From the NCBI RefSeq assembly GCF_023223525.1, contig NZ_JALPRX010000035.1, positions 1-64,000 on the forward strand: 64,000 bases of DNA, in the 5' to 3' direction. The notes beneath the pieces are model-generated. The model was not told where the DNA came from, did not search any database, and was given only the letters and a program-made list of their open reading frames with translations. Both the position numbers and the translations under genes were made by a program. Within the stretch, counting starts at the first letter, position 1; each line of letters opens with the position of its first letter. Of this stretch, positions 52,621 through 61,735 are shown in pieces. Origin of the DNA: Roseomonas acroporae. Lineage in GTDB: Bacteria; Pseudomonadota; Alphaproteobacteria; Acetobacterales; Acetobacteraceae.

Positions 52621-55133
52621 GCCCCGCCCTCCTCCGTCGCCCCGGGCGCCGGCCCCGGGCCTGCCGCCGCCGGAGCCGCCGGCCGCCAGCGCGCCAGCAG
52701 CAGCGCGTTGCCCAGCACCGAGACCGAGGAGAGCGCCATCGCCGCCCCCGCCAGCACCGGAGAGAGCAGCCCGAACGCCGCCAGCGGCACGCCGACCAGG
52801 TTGTAGGCGAAGGCCCAGCCGAGATTCTGCCGGATCTTGCCCCAGGTCCGGCGCGAGACGTCGAGCGCCGCCGGCACCAGCGCCGGGTCGCCGCGCAGCA
52901 GCGTCACCGCCGCCGCCTGCATGGCGATGTCGGTCCCCGTGCCCATGGCGATGCCGAGATCCGCCGCCGCCAGCGCCGGCGCGTCGTTGACGCCGTCGCC
53001 CACCATCGCCACGCGCAGGCCCTGCGCCCGCCATGCCGTCAGCCGCGCCGCCTTGTCGGCCGGCAGCAGCGGCGCCGCCACCTCGTCGATGCCCAGCGCG
53101 GCCGCCACCGCCCCCGCCGCCGCCGCGCCGTCGCCCGACAGCATGGCGGTGCGCAGGCCGAGCCGGTGCAGCCCCTCGACCGCCGCCCGCGCCCCCGGCC
53201 GCGGCGCGTCCTCGAAGGCGAACAGCGCCAGCACGCGATGCGTCGCCGGCTCGATCAGCCAGGCCAGCGTGCGCCCCTTCGCATCCTCCTCCGCCGCCGC
53301 CCCGGCCAGTACGCCGGCCTCGGCGCCGCTCTCGGCCAGCAGGCGCGGGCTGCCGAGGGCGAGACGGCGCCCCGCCACGACTCCCTGCACGCCGCGCCCC
53401 GGCAGCGCCGTGAAATCCTCCGCCGCCGGAAAGGCCGATGGCGCCGCAGCCCCGCGCGCCTCGCCCGGTCCCTCCCGCCCAGCCTCCGGCGGCGCCTCCC
53501 GCGCCGCCGCCAGCACGGCCCGCGCCAGCGGGTGCTCGCTGCCGGCCTGCAGGCTCGCCGCCAGACGCAGCGCCTCCGCCCGGCCCACGCCCTCGGCCAC
53601 ATGCAGCGCGGCGAGGCGCGGCCGCCCCTCCGTCAGCGTCCCGGTCTTGTCGAACGCCACCAGCCCGATCCCCTGCGCCCGCTCGATCGCCTCGGCGTCG
53701 CGCAGCAGGATGCCGGCCCGCGCCGCCGCCCCGGTGCCGGCCATGATCGCGGCCGGCGTGGCGAGCCCGAGCGCGCAGGGGCAGGCGATCACCAGCACCG
53801 CCACCGCGTGCAGCACCGCCGCCTCCACTACCGCGCCCGCCAGCAGCCAGCCCGCCAGGGTGACGAGCGCGATCCCCACCACCACCGGCACGAACACCGC
53901 GCTCACCCGGTCCACCAGCTTCTGCACCGGCGCGCGGCTCGCCTGCGCCGCCTCCACCAGCGCCGCGACGCGCGCCAGCGCCGTCTCGCGCCCCACCGCC
54001 GTCGCCTCGATCACCAGCCGCCCGTCCAGCGCCACCGTGCCGGTGGCGACGTGCCCGCCCGGCTCCCGGTCCACGGCGCGGCTCTCGCCGGTCAGCGCGC
54101 TCTCGTCCACCCCGGCGCGGCCTTCCACCACGGTGCCGTCCACCGGGATGCGCTCGCCCGGGCGCACCACCACGCGGTCGCCCCGCCGCAGCAGCGCCGC
54201 CGGCACCTCCACCTCGGCGCCCCCCTCGATCCGCCGCGCCGTGCGCGGGCGCAGCGCCAGCAGGGCGTGGATCGCCGCCCCCGTGGCCCGCTTCGCCCGC
54301 GCCTCCAGGAAGCGGCCGACCAGCACGAAGGCGATCACCACCGCGCTCGCCTCGAAGTACAGATGGTGCGCGTGGCCGACCCCGTGCCGCAGCAGCAGCA
54401 CGGTGGAGAGCGCCCAGGCCGCCGTGCTGCCGATCGCCACCAGCAGGTCCATGTTCCCGGTGCCCGCCCGCAACGCCGCCCAGCCGGCGCGGTAGAAGCG
54501 CGCGCCCAGCCAGAACTGCACCGGCGTCGCCAGCACGAACTGTACCCACGGGTGCGGCATCCAGTCCCGCCCGAACGCCATGCCGAGCATGCCCACGAGG
54601 AACGGCGCCGCCAGCAGCAGCGCCAGCACCATGTCGCGCCCTTCGCGACCCAGGCCCCAGCCGGTTCCCCAGCCCTCCGCCCGGCCCGCCGCCGGCGCCT
54701 CGGCCTCGTCCAGCCCGCGCACCGAATAGCCGGCCCGCTCCACCGCCGCCGCCAGGGTTTCGACCGCCGTGCCCGCCACCACGCGCAGGTGCGCCCGCTC
54801 CGTGGCGAGGTTCACCGACGCCTCCAGCACCCCCGGCACCCGGCGCAGCGCCCGCTCCACCCGCCCGACGCAGCTCGCGCAGGTCATGCCGCCGATGGCG
54901 AGGTCGAGCGTCTCCTCCGGCACGCCGTACCCGGCCTTCTCCACCGCCCGCACCAGGTCCGGCAGCGCGGCGGTGCCGCTCACCTCGGCGCGCTCGCTGG
55001 CGAGGTTCACGCTGGCGCCGGTGACGCCCGGCACCTTCCCGAGCGCCCGGCCGACCCGGCCGGCGCAGCTCGCGCAGGTCATGCCGGCGATCGGCAGGGA
55101 AAGGGCTTCGGTGGCGAGCGGGGCTTCGGGCAT
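52617..55133 (-). CDS. copA: Cu(I)-exporting P1B-type ATPase
   Basis: An 838-residue inner-membrane copper pump. Two N-terminal HMA domains, both with GMTCASC (about residues 17 and 84), then eight membrane helices. The transport site is VIACPCALGLATP (CPC) in TM6; VAFDKTGTLTEGRP has the phosphorylated Asp; MVGDGVNDAPALAAAD is the hinge; GRGVQ and SEHPLARAVL belong to the N domain. Complete. ATG at 55133. A CueR-type promoter lies just upstream. First gene of a three-gene copper unit. Confidence 0.96.
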   Translation of the reverse strand: MPEAPLATEALSLPIAGMTCASCAGRVGRALGKVPGVTGASVNLASERAEVSGTAALPDLVRAVEKAGYGVPEETLDLAIGGMTCASCVGRVERALRRVPGVLEASVNLATERAHLRVVAGTAVETLAAAVERAGYSVRGLDEAEAPAAGRAEGWGTGWGLGREGRDMVLALLLAAPFLVGMLGMAFGRDWMPHPWVQFVLATPVQFWLGARFYRAGWAALRAGTGNMDLLVAIGSTAAWALSTVLLLRHGVGHAHHLYFEASAVVIAFVLVGRFLEARAKRATGAAIHALLALRPRTARRIEGGAEVEVPAALLRRGDRVVVRPGERIPVDGTVVEGRAGVDESALTGESRAVDREPGGHVATGTVALDGRLVIEATAVGRETALARVAALVEAAQASRAPVQKLVDRVSAVFVPVVVGIALVTLAGWLLAGAVVEAAVLHAVAVLVIACPCALGLATPAAIMAGTGAAARAGILLRDAEAIERAQGIGLVAFDKTGTLTEGRPRLAALHVAEGVGRAEALRLAASLQAGSEHPLARAVLAAAREAPPEAGREGPGEARGAAAPSAFPAAEDFTALPGRGVQGVVAGRRLALGSPRLLAESGAEAGVLAGAAAEEDAKGRTLAWLIEPATHRVLALFAFEDAPRPGARAAVEGLHRLGLRTAMLSGDGAAAAGAVAAALGIDEVAAPLLPADKAARLTAWRAQGLRVAMVGDGVNDAPALAAADLGIAMGTGTDIAMQAAAVTLLRGDPALVPAALDVSRRTWGKIRQNLGWAFAYNLVGVPLAAFGLLSPVLAGAAMALSSVSVLGNALLLARWRPAAPAAAGPGPAPGATEEGGA

Positions 55134-55154
55134 GGCGTGGGACCTCTGCCCGCC

Positions 55155-55185
55155 CATGTGGGGGTTCCCATCATGGGAAGGTCAA
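55155..55185 (-). promoter_or_regulatory. CueR-type promoter of copA
   Basis: On the minus strand: -35 TTGACC (55180-55185), a 19-bp spacer containing the perfect palindrome TTCCCATGATGGGAA (55165-55179), and -10-like CACATG (55155-55160). The over-long 19-bp spacer with a dyad is the hallmark of MerR/CueR-controlled promoters, and TTGACCTTCCC matches the E. coli copA promoter start. Confidence 0.8.
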
Positions 55186-55293
55186 GGGGAGTGGGTGTTC
55201 CATCCACACCGCGCGGGCAACGGGGCGCCGCCCCGTCACCGTCCCCGTTCAGCCGTAAACCGTCCCCTGGCGCGGCGTTCCCGGCGATCCGCG

Positions 55294-56424
55294 CTACGCC
55301 CCGCGCACCCGCAGCCGGTAGAGCCGCGTCGGCCATTCCAGCCGCGATTCCCCGCCATTCAGCATCGGCGTCCAGCCGAGCTGGGCGATGGGCAGCCAGA
55401 GCCAGCCATCCAGCGTCAGCCAGGGCGCGTCGGCCCAGCGCAGGCGCGGATCGACGAAGATCGTCTCCATGCGCCCCTCGGGCGAGACGCGCCGGATGGA
55501 GCGGTCGTTGACGGCATTGAGGTAGAGGTTGCCGTCGGCGTCGATCGCCGAGCCGCTCAGCGCCGGGGTGTCGACCCAGGGCCGGAGCTGCTCGGCGAGC
55601 TGCCCGGGCTCGACGGCGGGATCGGTGAGGTAGCGGGTCTCGATCCGCGCCATGCCGCCGTTGAGCGGCTGGATGTAGAACCAGCGCCCGTCCGGCGAGA
55701 CCTCCAGCTGGTTGGCGTTGGTGCCGAAGGGCGCGCCGCTGGCGGTGCGGACCACCCGGCCGTCGATCTGCACCGTGCGCTGCGGGTCCATCACCAGCAG
55801 CGGGTGGCGCACCAGCAGCCGCCGCAGCCGGCCGCTGGCCAGGTCCAGCATCACGATCGAGCCGACCCCGCTCTCCGACACGTAGGCGTGGCCGCCATGG
55901 AAGCGGATGTCGTTGGGCGCGGCGCGCGGGTCGTCCAGCACCTGGTCGAGGGAATGCACCGCCTTGGCCTCGCCGCTGGCGATGTCGAACACCACGAGCT
56001 TGGAGCCGCCGGGCAGGCGCTGGCCGCCGAGCGGGGCGCCGGAATCGACGACCCACAGCTCGTCGCCCGCCGGGTTCACGCGCACGGCGTTGACGCTGAC
56101 CAGCGCCTTGGCCGGGTCGCCGCCGGGCGCCCAGCGGTTCCAGCCATTGCCGGGGAAGGGACGCAGAGCGCCGTCGCGGCCGACCTCGCCGGCGCCGGCG
56201 GCCGGGCCGATCCAGTTGGGCAGGGCGACGAAGATCCGGCCCTGCGGCGTGAGCGTGACGCCGTTCCAGAGGATGTTGTCGCTGTGCGCCATCTCCTCCA
56301 GCGGACCGGGCAGCCGGCCCGGCTGCTGCGCCATCGCGCGGCCGCCGAGGCCCGGTGCCGCGCCACCCGCGAGGCCGCCCAGCAGCCCGCCCAGAATCAG
56401 CCCGCGCCTGTCGGGTCCCGTCAT
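55294..56424 (-). CDS. Tat-exported MRJP/SMP-30-like beta-propeller protein
   Basis: A 376-residue secreted protein. MTGPDRRGLILGGLLGGLAG with following AMAQQ is a twin-arginine-type signal. The mature part resembles the major-royal-jelly/L-dopachrome-tautomerase-like six-bladed propeller: ALVSVNAVRVNPAGDELWVVDSG, KLVVFDIASGEAK, PNDIRFHGGHAYVSESGVGSIVMLDL, GTNANQLEVSPDGRWFYIQPLNGGMARIETRYL. Function in bacteria is not established. ATG at 56424. Divergent from the LysR gene, which may regulate it. Confidence 0.82.
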   Translation of the reverse strand: MTGPDRRGLILGGLLGGLAGGAAPGLGGRAMAQQPGRLPGPLEEMAHSDNILWNGVTLTPQGRIFVALPNWIGPAAGAGEVGRDGALRPFPGNGWNRWAPGGDPAKALVSVNAVRVNPAGDELWVVDSGAPLGGQRLPGGSKLVVFDIASGEAKAVHSLDQVLDDPRAAPNDIRFHGGHAYVSESGVGSIVMLDLASGRLRRLLVRHPLLVMDPQRTVQIDGRVVRTASGAPFGTNANQLEVSPDGRWFYIQPLNGGMARIETRYLTDPAVEPGQLAEQLRPWVDTPALSGSAIDADGNLYLNAVNDRSIRRVSPEGRMETIFVDPRLRWADAPWLTLDGWLWLPIAQLGWTPMLNGGESRLEWPTRLYRLRVRGA

Positions 56425-56754
56425 GTCCTTTCTCCTCCCGTCCCGTCCGGCCGCGGCCGTGGGGTTCGGCGCGCATCCTGCCGGCTCCGGCGCGGCGAGA
56501 CGAGCCCGCAGGGGCGGACGGACCGGCCATGGCGGGGGCGCGAACCCATGGGTGCCGCGCCCGGGCGCCGCGACGGGCCGGGCGGGCCTGCCGGCCCGGG
56601 GCGATGCGGGGGAGCATGGCCGCACGGGGTCGGCTGGGCGCGCCCGGTCCCTGCCCGTGGCGCCACGCCGGCCGCCTCTCCCACTTCCCCGCGCGCGGCG
56701 CGCGCCCCATCCTGCCGCCATGCCAAGCCGCCCCAGCCCCCGCCCCCACGCCTG
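56425..56754. other. Divergent spacer between propeller and LysR genes
   Basis: 330 bp of GC-rich DNA. I see no gene and no clear LysR-box (T-N11-A dyad) by eye. Confidence 0.35.
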
Positions 56755-57696
56755 ATGGACGAGCTCGCCGGCCTCGACCTCAACCTGCTGCGCGTCTTCG
56801 ACGCGGTGGCGCGCGAGCGGCACGTCACCCGCGCCGCCGAGCGGCTGCACCTCTCCCAGCCCGCCGTCTCCAACGCCCTCGCCCGACTGCGCCAGATCCT
56901 CGGCGACGAGCTGTTCCTGCGCCGCCCCGGCGGGGTGGAACCCACCGCCCTCGCCCGCAGCCTGGCCGGCCCGGTGGCCGAGGCGCTGGACCGGCTCTCC
57001 CAGGCGCTGGCCATCCACGCCCCGTTCGACCCGGCCGCGAGCCGCCGCGTCTTCACCGTGGCGATGAGCGAGTACGCCGAGGCGGTGCTGGCGCCGCCGC
57101 TGATCGCCCGCCTCGCCCGCGAGGCGCCCGGCTGCCTGCTGACCCTGCGCCACGCCGACCGCACCAACTACGAGGTGCTGCTCGCCGCCGACCGCGCCGA
57201 GATGGCCGTCGCCGTGATCCTGGAGGAGCCGCCCGCCCTCTACACGCGGCTGCACCTGCTGCCCGAGGCGTTCTGCACCCTGATGCGCCCCGGCCACCCG
57301 CTCGCCGCCGCGCCGCTGACTCTGGACGGCTTCCTCTCCGTCCCGCACCTGCTGCACTCGCCCAACGGCTCGCGCGAGGGCGCGCTGGACGAGGCGCTGG
57401 CGGCCGAGGGCCGGGCGCGCCGCCTCGGGGCGGTGGTCGCGCATTTCTGCGCCGTGCCGGAGATCCTGCTCGGCACGGACATGCTCATCTCCGTCTCGGG
57501 CCGGCTGGCGACGCGCCTCGCCGCCGCCTACGGGCTGGTCATGCGGCCCGTGCCGCTGCCGATCGTCCACACCCGCCAGTCGCTGGTGTTCCACCGCCGC
57601 TTCGAGAGCGATGCCGGCCATGCCTGGCTGCGCCGGCTGATCCTGGCGGTGGCGCGGGAGGTGGGCACGGAGACGCCAGGCCCGGAAGCCGGGTGA
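56755..57696 (+). CDS. LysR-family transcriptional regulator
   Basis: A 313-residue regulator of the NodD/LinR-like LysR branch. DLNLLRVFDAVARERHVTRAAERLHLSQPAVSNALARLRQILGDELF is the helix-turn-helix; the effector domain runs from ~95 (RRVFTVAMSEYAEAVLAPPLIARL). ATG at 56755, overlapping an upstream TGA region. Divergent from the Tat propeller gene, its natural target by position. Ligand unknown. Confidence 0.92.
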   Translation: MDELAGLDLNLLRVFDAVARERHVTRAAERLHLSQPAVSNALARLRQILGDELFLRRPGGVEPTALARSLAGPVAEALDRLSQALAIHAPFDPAASRRVFTVAMSEYAEAVLAPPLIARLAREAPGCLLTLRHADRTNYEVLLAADRAEMAVAVILEEPPALYTRLHLLPEAFCTLMRPGHPLAAAPLTLDGFLSVPHLLHSPNGSREGALDEALAAEGRARRLGAVVAHFCAVPEILLGTDMLISVSGRLATRLAAAYGLVMRPVPLPIVHTRQSLVFHRRFESDAGHAWLRRLILAVAREVGTETPGPEAG

Positions 57697-57756
57697 GCGG
57701 GCCGCCCGCCGCCCGGCCCCCGGCCCGACCTGCGGCTCCATCCCCGGAATGCCGCC

Positions 57757-57823
57757 CAGCCCCTTGTTCCGTCGCCATTTCCAGGCGCCCCGGGCGTTTC
57801 CCCCCGGCCCCGAACGCCGCTAG
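57757..57823. repeat. Possible decayed composite repeat
   Basis: AGCCCCTTGTTCCGTCGCCA, TTTCCAGGCGCC, a C-rich centre and CGAACGCCGCTAG follow the order of the half-element at 33040-33096, with many changes. It ends 9 bp before the PBP start. Confidence 0.3.
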
Positions 57824-57832
57824 TCTCGCCCG

Positions 57833-59788
57833 ATGAATCGCGCCGATGCCGCCCGCGCACGCAGCCGCGAGGCGACCGGCCGCAGCAGATCCCGCAAGAC
57901 CGCCCCCGCCGCGCGCCGCGCCGGTGCCGCGCCGCCGCCACGCCCCGCCGGCCGGCCGCCGCGGCACTGGTCGCTGCGCCTGCTCGGCCTGCTGGTCGTC
58001 ATCGGCATCTGGGGCATGGTGGCGCTCGCCGTCGTGCTGCTCTGGTTCGCGCACGACCTGCCGCGCCCCGAGGCGGCGCTGGCCGCGACGCGCCGCCCCT
58101 CGGTCACGCTGCTCGCCGCCGACGGCCGGATGCTCGCCACCTTCGGCGACCTCTACGGCGACCCGGTGCATCTGCGCGACCTGCCGCCCTACGTGCCCGC
58201 CGCGCTGCTCTCGGTGGAGGACCGTCGCTTCCGCGCGCATCCGGGCGTGGACCCGATCGGGCTGCTGCGCGCCGCCTGGGCGAATTTCCGCGCCGGCCGC
58301 GTCGTGCAGGGCGGCTCCACCCTCACCCAGCAGCTCGCCAAGAACCTGTTCCTCAGCCCCGAGCGCAACCTGCGCCGCAAGGTGCAGGAGGCGATCCTGG
58401 CGCTCTGGCTGGAATGGCGCTTCAGCAAGGACGAGCTGTTGGAGATCTACCTCAACCGCGTCTATCTCGGCGCCGGCGCCTACGGGGTGGACGCGGCGGC
58501 GCGGCTCTACTTCGGCGTGCCGGCGCGCCGGCTCTCGCTGTGGCAGGCGGCGATGCTGGCCGGGCTGCCCAAGGCCCCCTCGCGCCTCAACCCGCGCGCC
58601 TCGCCGGACGCGGCGCTCGACCGCACCTTCACCGTGCTCCAGGCCATGGTGGCGAACGGCGCCCTCACCGCGCGCCAGGCCGCCGACGAGTCCGACCGCA
58701 TCCGCCTGCCGCCGCCGCCGAGCCGCGAGGCCGGCTGGTTCGCCGACTGGGTGCAGGAGGACCTGCCGGAGCTCACCGCCGCCGGCCGCCTGCCGGGCGA
58801 CGCCGACCTCGTGCTGCGCACCACGCTCGACAGCCGCCTCCAGGCGGCGGTGGAATCCCGCCTCGCCACGCTGCTCGCCGGCCCGGGCGCGCGGGCCGGG
58901 GTGACGCAGGGTGCCGTGGTGGCGATCGACGCCGGCTCGGGCGCGGTGCGCGCCATGGCGGGCGGGCGCGACTACCGCAGCTCGCCCTTCAACCGCGCCA
59001 CCGAGGCGCTGCGCCAGCCCGGCTCCGCCTTCAAGCCCTTCGCCTACCTCGCGGCGCTGGAGCACGGGCAGCGGCCCGATTCCACCGTGGCGGACACGCC
59101 GCTGACCATCGGCAACTGGTCCCCCGGCAACGGCGCCTGGCGCGCGCGCGGCGAGGTGACGCTGGAGGACGCGCTGGCCTACAGCGTCAACACCGCCGCC
59201 GTGCGGGTGATGAACGATGCCGGCGGCTGGCGCGCGGCGACCGCGGCGGCGGGCCGGCTCGGCCTCTCCGGCCGCTGGCCGCGCGACGCCTCGCTGGCCC
59301 TCGGCACGGGCGAGGTGACGCCGCTGGCGCTGACCGCCGCCTACGCCGCCTTCGCCAATGGCGGCATGCGGGTGACGCCCTACGGCCTCGCCGAGGCACG
59401 GATCGGCGGACAGGGCGGGGGCCAGGGCGGCAGCCGCGCCGTCGCGCTGCCGCACGCCATGCCGGAGCGCGCCGTCGCGCCCGAGCACGCCGGCGCCATG
59501 CGGCGGATGCTGGAGGCGGTGGTGGCGCGCGGCACCGGCCGCGCCGCGGCGCTGCCCGGCGGCCAGCTCTTCGGCCGGCCGGTCGGCGGCAAGACCGGCA
59601 CGACGCAGGAGTTCCGCGATGCCTGGTTCGTCGGCTTCATCGACGGGGCCGGCAGCGCCGACCCGCTGGTGCTCGGCGTCTGGCTCGGCAACGACGACGC
59701 GACGCCGATGGACGGGGTGGCCGGCGGCACCCTGCCGGCACGGCTGTTCCGCGAGATCCTGGAAGCGGCCGGCCCGGGGCGGCGCTGA
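57833..59788 (+). CDS. Class A penicillin-binding protein (bifunctional murein synthase)
   Basis: A 651-residue inner-membrane enzyme that polymerises and cross-links peptidoglycan. A basic cytosolic lead, one membrane helix (LLGLLVVIGIWGMVALAVVLLW), a GT51 transglycosylase domain (SVEDRRFRAHPGVDPIGLLRA with the catalytic Glu; QGGSTLTQQLAKNLFL), and a transpeptidase domain with SAFKP (SxxK), SVN and KTGTT. All active-site boxes present. PBP1C/PbpG-like length. ATG at 57833. No partner lipoprotein nearby. Confidence 0.93.
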   Translation: MNRADAARARSREATGRSRSRKTAPAARRAGAAPPPRPAGRPPRHWSLRLLGLLVVIGIWGMVALAVVLLWFAHDLPRPEAALAATRRPSVTLLAADGRMLATFGDLYGDPVHLRDLPPYVPAALLSVEDRRFRAHPGVDPIGLLRAAWANFRAGRVVQGGSTLTQQLAKNLFLSPERNLRRKVQEAILALWLEWRFSKDELLEIYLNRVYLGAGAYGVDAAARLYFGVPARRLSLWQAAMLAGLPKAPSRLNPRASPDAALDRTFTVLQAMVANGALTARQAADESDRIRLPPPPSREAGWFADWVQEDLPELTAAGRLPGDADLVLRTTLDSRLQAAVESRLATLLAGPGARAGVTQGAVVAIDAGSGAVRAMAGGRDYRSSPFNRATEALRQPGSAFKPFAYLAALEHGQRPDSTVADTPLTIGNWSPGNGAWRARGEVTLEDALAYSVNTAAVRVMNDAGGWRAATAAAGRLGLSGRWPRDASLALGTGEVTPLALTAAYAAFANGGMRVTPYGLAEARIGGQGGGQGGSRAVALPHAMPERAVAPEHAGAMRRMLEAVVARGTGRAAALPGGQLFGRPVGGKTGTTQEFRDAWFVGFIDGAGSADPLVLGVWLGNDDATPMDGVAGGTLPARLFREILEAAGPGRR

Positions 59789-60108
59789 TCCCGTCCCCGG
59801 CCCTGCACCGCCCCCGGCCCTGCACCGTGCCCGGCCGGCCCCCGCCCCGGGCCGGGGCGGCGGGCCAGCCGCGGCCTCCTCGCGGCGCGGCGCGCGGCCA
59901 TGCCCCGGGCGGGCAGGCCCGGAGTGCCCATCACGTGGAACCCGGATGCCTTCCGGACGATGGATGACCGCCCCGCTGGCCACGACCTGGGCTTGCCGCA
60001 GAAACCGGCCTAGTCTTGCCGACAGCGGAACCAATTCGCCGGCCTCCGGCGAGGGGCGACGTCGGCGCGGGCTGTCCGCGCCAGGGCGGGAGCGGGAACA
60101 GGCAGGCC
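59789..60108. other. Spacer with 17-bp tandem repeat
   Basis: CCCCGGCCCTGCACCG occurs twice in tandem (59795-59827) followed by a partial unit, just after the PBP stop. The rest shows no gene. Confidence 0.45.
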
Positions 60109-60759
60109 ATGACCAGACCGGCAAGCCAGGAAGCCGAGCCGCATGCGGCCCGCATGCGGTTGGTCGCCAGCCTGGCCCCGCCCGTGCAGCACGGCCTGAA
60201 CAACCTGCTGATGGTGGTCTACGCCAACCTCGACGCGCTGGGCCGCAGCATCCCGGAGGGAACGTCGCGCCGGCAGCTCGAACGCATCGAGATGGCGGCC
60301 AGGCGGCTCGAGAGCCTGACGCGCGCCATCCTCTCCGTCTCCCGGCGCGGTGTCCCGGACATGGTGTCGATGGCGCCGGACGGCGTGCTGAACGGGCTTT
60401 CGCCGCTGCTGGAGCTGACTCTCTCCACGCGCCTGGAACTCGCCACCTCGCCCTGCCCGCCGGTCCGGCTGGACCGGGCGGCGCTGGAATACGCGCTGCT
60501 GACCCTGGCGCAGGAGGCGGCGGCGCGGCTCCCGCGGCAGGGCCGGCTGTCGCTGGTCCTCCGCAACCTGCCCGAGGAGCACGCGGTCGAGCTGTGCGTG
60601 ACCGAGCTCGGCCAGCCGGACGAGGGAGAGGCCGCCCCGCGCGCTCCCTCGGTGGTGGCGGCGCTGCGGGCCCTGGCGCTGGAGGGCGATGGCAGCCTGA
60701 CGGTCGAGGACGGCCCGGCCGGCCGGCTGCGGCTGCGGCTGCCCCACGCGCCGGCCTGA
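60109..60759 (+). CDS. Degenerate histidine-kinase-like protein
   Basis: A 216-residue soluble protein laid out like the DHp plus ATPase core of a HDFNN-type sensor kinase. LAPPVQHGLNNLLMVVYANL matches the phospho-acceptor His box (H-D-F-N-N-L-L). The ATPase half is eroded: the N-box helix reads EYALLTLAQEAAARLP with the essential Asn replaced, the DTGxGM box reads CVTELGQPDEG, and no GLGL lid is present. It therefore may accept phosphate (histidine phosphotransferase-like) but is unlikely to autophosphorylate. ATG at 60109; 7 bp upstream of the osmoprotectant-transporter GTG start. Confidence 0.6.
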   Translation: MTRPASQEAEPHAARMRLVASLAPPVQHGLNNLLMVVYANLDALGRSIPEGTSRRQLERIEMAARRLESLTRAILSVSRRGVPDMVSMAPDGVLNGLSPLLELTLSTRLELATSPCPPVRLDRAALEYALLTLAQEAAARLPRQGRLSLVLRNLPEEHAVELCVTELGQPDEGEAAPRAPSVVAALRALALEGDGSLTVEDGPAGRLRLRLPHAPA

Positions 60760-60766
60760 GCCGCCG

Positions 60767-61735
60767 GTGAGCGGCGGCCGGCCCGCGCGCGTCATGCCGC
60801 CCCGCCGCCGCCTCCCGACGCGCCGCGCGGCGCTGCCGATCCTTCCCTTCCTGCTCTCCGGCCTCCTCGCGCCCGCCGGCAACGCCCGGGCACAGCCGGC
60901 GCCGATCCGGGTCGGCTCCAAGAACTTCACCGAGCAATTCGTGGTCGCCGAGATCTACGCGCAGGCGCTGGAGGCGGCGGGGGCGCGGGTGGAGCGCCGG
61001 CTGAACCTCGGCGGCACGCTGATCGCCCAGCGCGCGCTGGAATCGGGGCAGATCGACCTCTATCCCGAATACACCGGCACGGCGCTGACGGTGGTGCTGC
61101 GGCGCCCGGTGGAGCCGGGCGCGGGCGCCGACCGCCCCGCCCTGCTGCGCCGCCTGCGCGAATTCTACGAGCGGCAATTCGGCGCCACCTGGCTCGATCC
61201 CTCGGGCATCGACAACGGCAACGTGCTGCTGGTGCGGCCGGCGCTGGCGCAACGCCTCGGGCTGCGGACGCTCTCCGACCTCGCCGCCGTCTCCGCCGGC
61301 CTCACCCTCGCCGCCGGCAACGAGTTCGCCGACCGCGCCGACGGGCTGCCCGGCCTCGAACGGGTCTACGGCATGCGCTTCGCGTACTTCCGGCAATTCG
61401 CGGCGCTCGGGCTGCGCTACGCGGCGCTGCGGCACGGGCAGGCGGACGTGGTGAACGGCTACGCCACCGACTGGCAGATCGCCGCCGACGGGCTGCTCGC
61501 GCTGGAGGACGACCGCCACCTGTTCCCGCCCTACGACCTCGCCCCCGTGGTGCGCCTCGACGCGCTGGCGCGCTTCCCGCCGCTGCGCGGCCGCCTCGAC
61601 GCGGTGAACGCCCGGCTCGACACGGCGGGCATGCGCGCGCTGAACCGTGCCGTGGAGTACGACGGCGACGAGCCGGCCGACGTCGCGCGGCGCTTCCTGC
61701 GCGAGCAGGGCCTCACGCGGGAGCGCGGGAATTGA
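60767..61735 (+). CDS. Osmoprotectant ABC transporter substrate-binding protein
   Basis: A 322-residue periplasmic binding protein of the OpuBC/OsmF type for glycine betaine, choline or related compounds. Signal region PTRRAALPILPFLLSGLLAPAGNARAQ contains RR and ends in AxA. IRVGSKNFTEQFVVAEIYAQALEAAG and LGGTLIAQRALESGQIDLYPEYTGTAL are diagnostic; QADVVNGYATDWQIAADGLL and LAPVVRLDALARFPPL follow. GTG at 60767; ATG at 60794 is an equally good start. Its TGA overlaps the next gene (TTGA). Confidence 0.92.
   Translation: MSGGRPARVMPPRRRLPTRRAALPILPFLLSGLLAPAGNARAQPAPIRVGSKNFTEQFVVAEIYAQALEAAGARVERRLNLGGTLIAQRALESGQIDLYPEYTGTALTVVLRRPVEPGAGADRPALLRRLREFYERQFGATWLDPSGIDNGNVLLVRPALAQRLGLRTLSDLAAVSAGLTLAAGNEFADRADGLPGLERVYGMRFAYFRQFAALGLRYAALRHGQADVVNGYATDWQIAADGLLALEDDRHLFPPYDLAPVVRLDALARFPPLRGRLDAVNARLDTAGMRALNRAVEYDGDEPADVARRFLREQGLTRERGN

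Noticed and set aside
52837-54495. Ser/Ala/Thr-rich frame antisense to copA
   Set aside because: Shadow of a fully motif-supported P-type ATPase.
57539-61519. 1326-codon minus-strand frame opposite the PBP and transporter genes
   Set aside because: No recognisable domain; explained by high third-position GC of the plus-strand genes.
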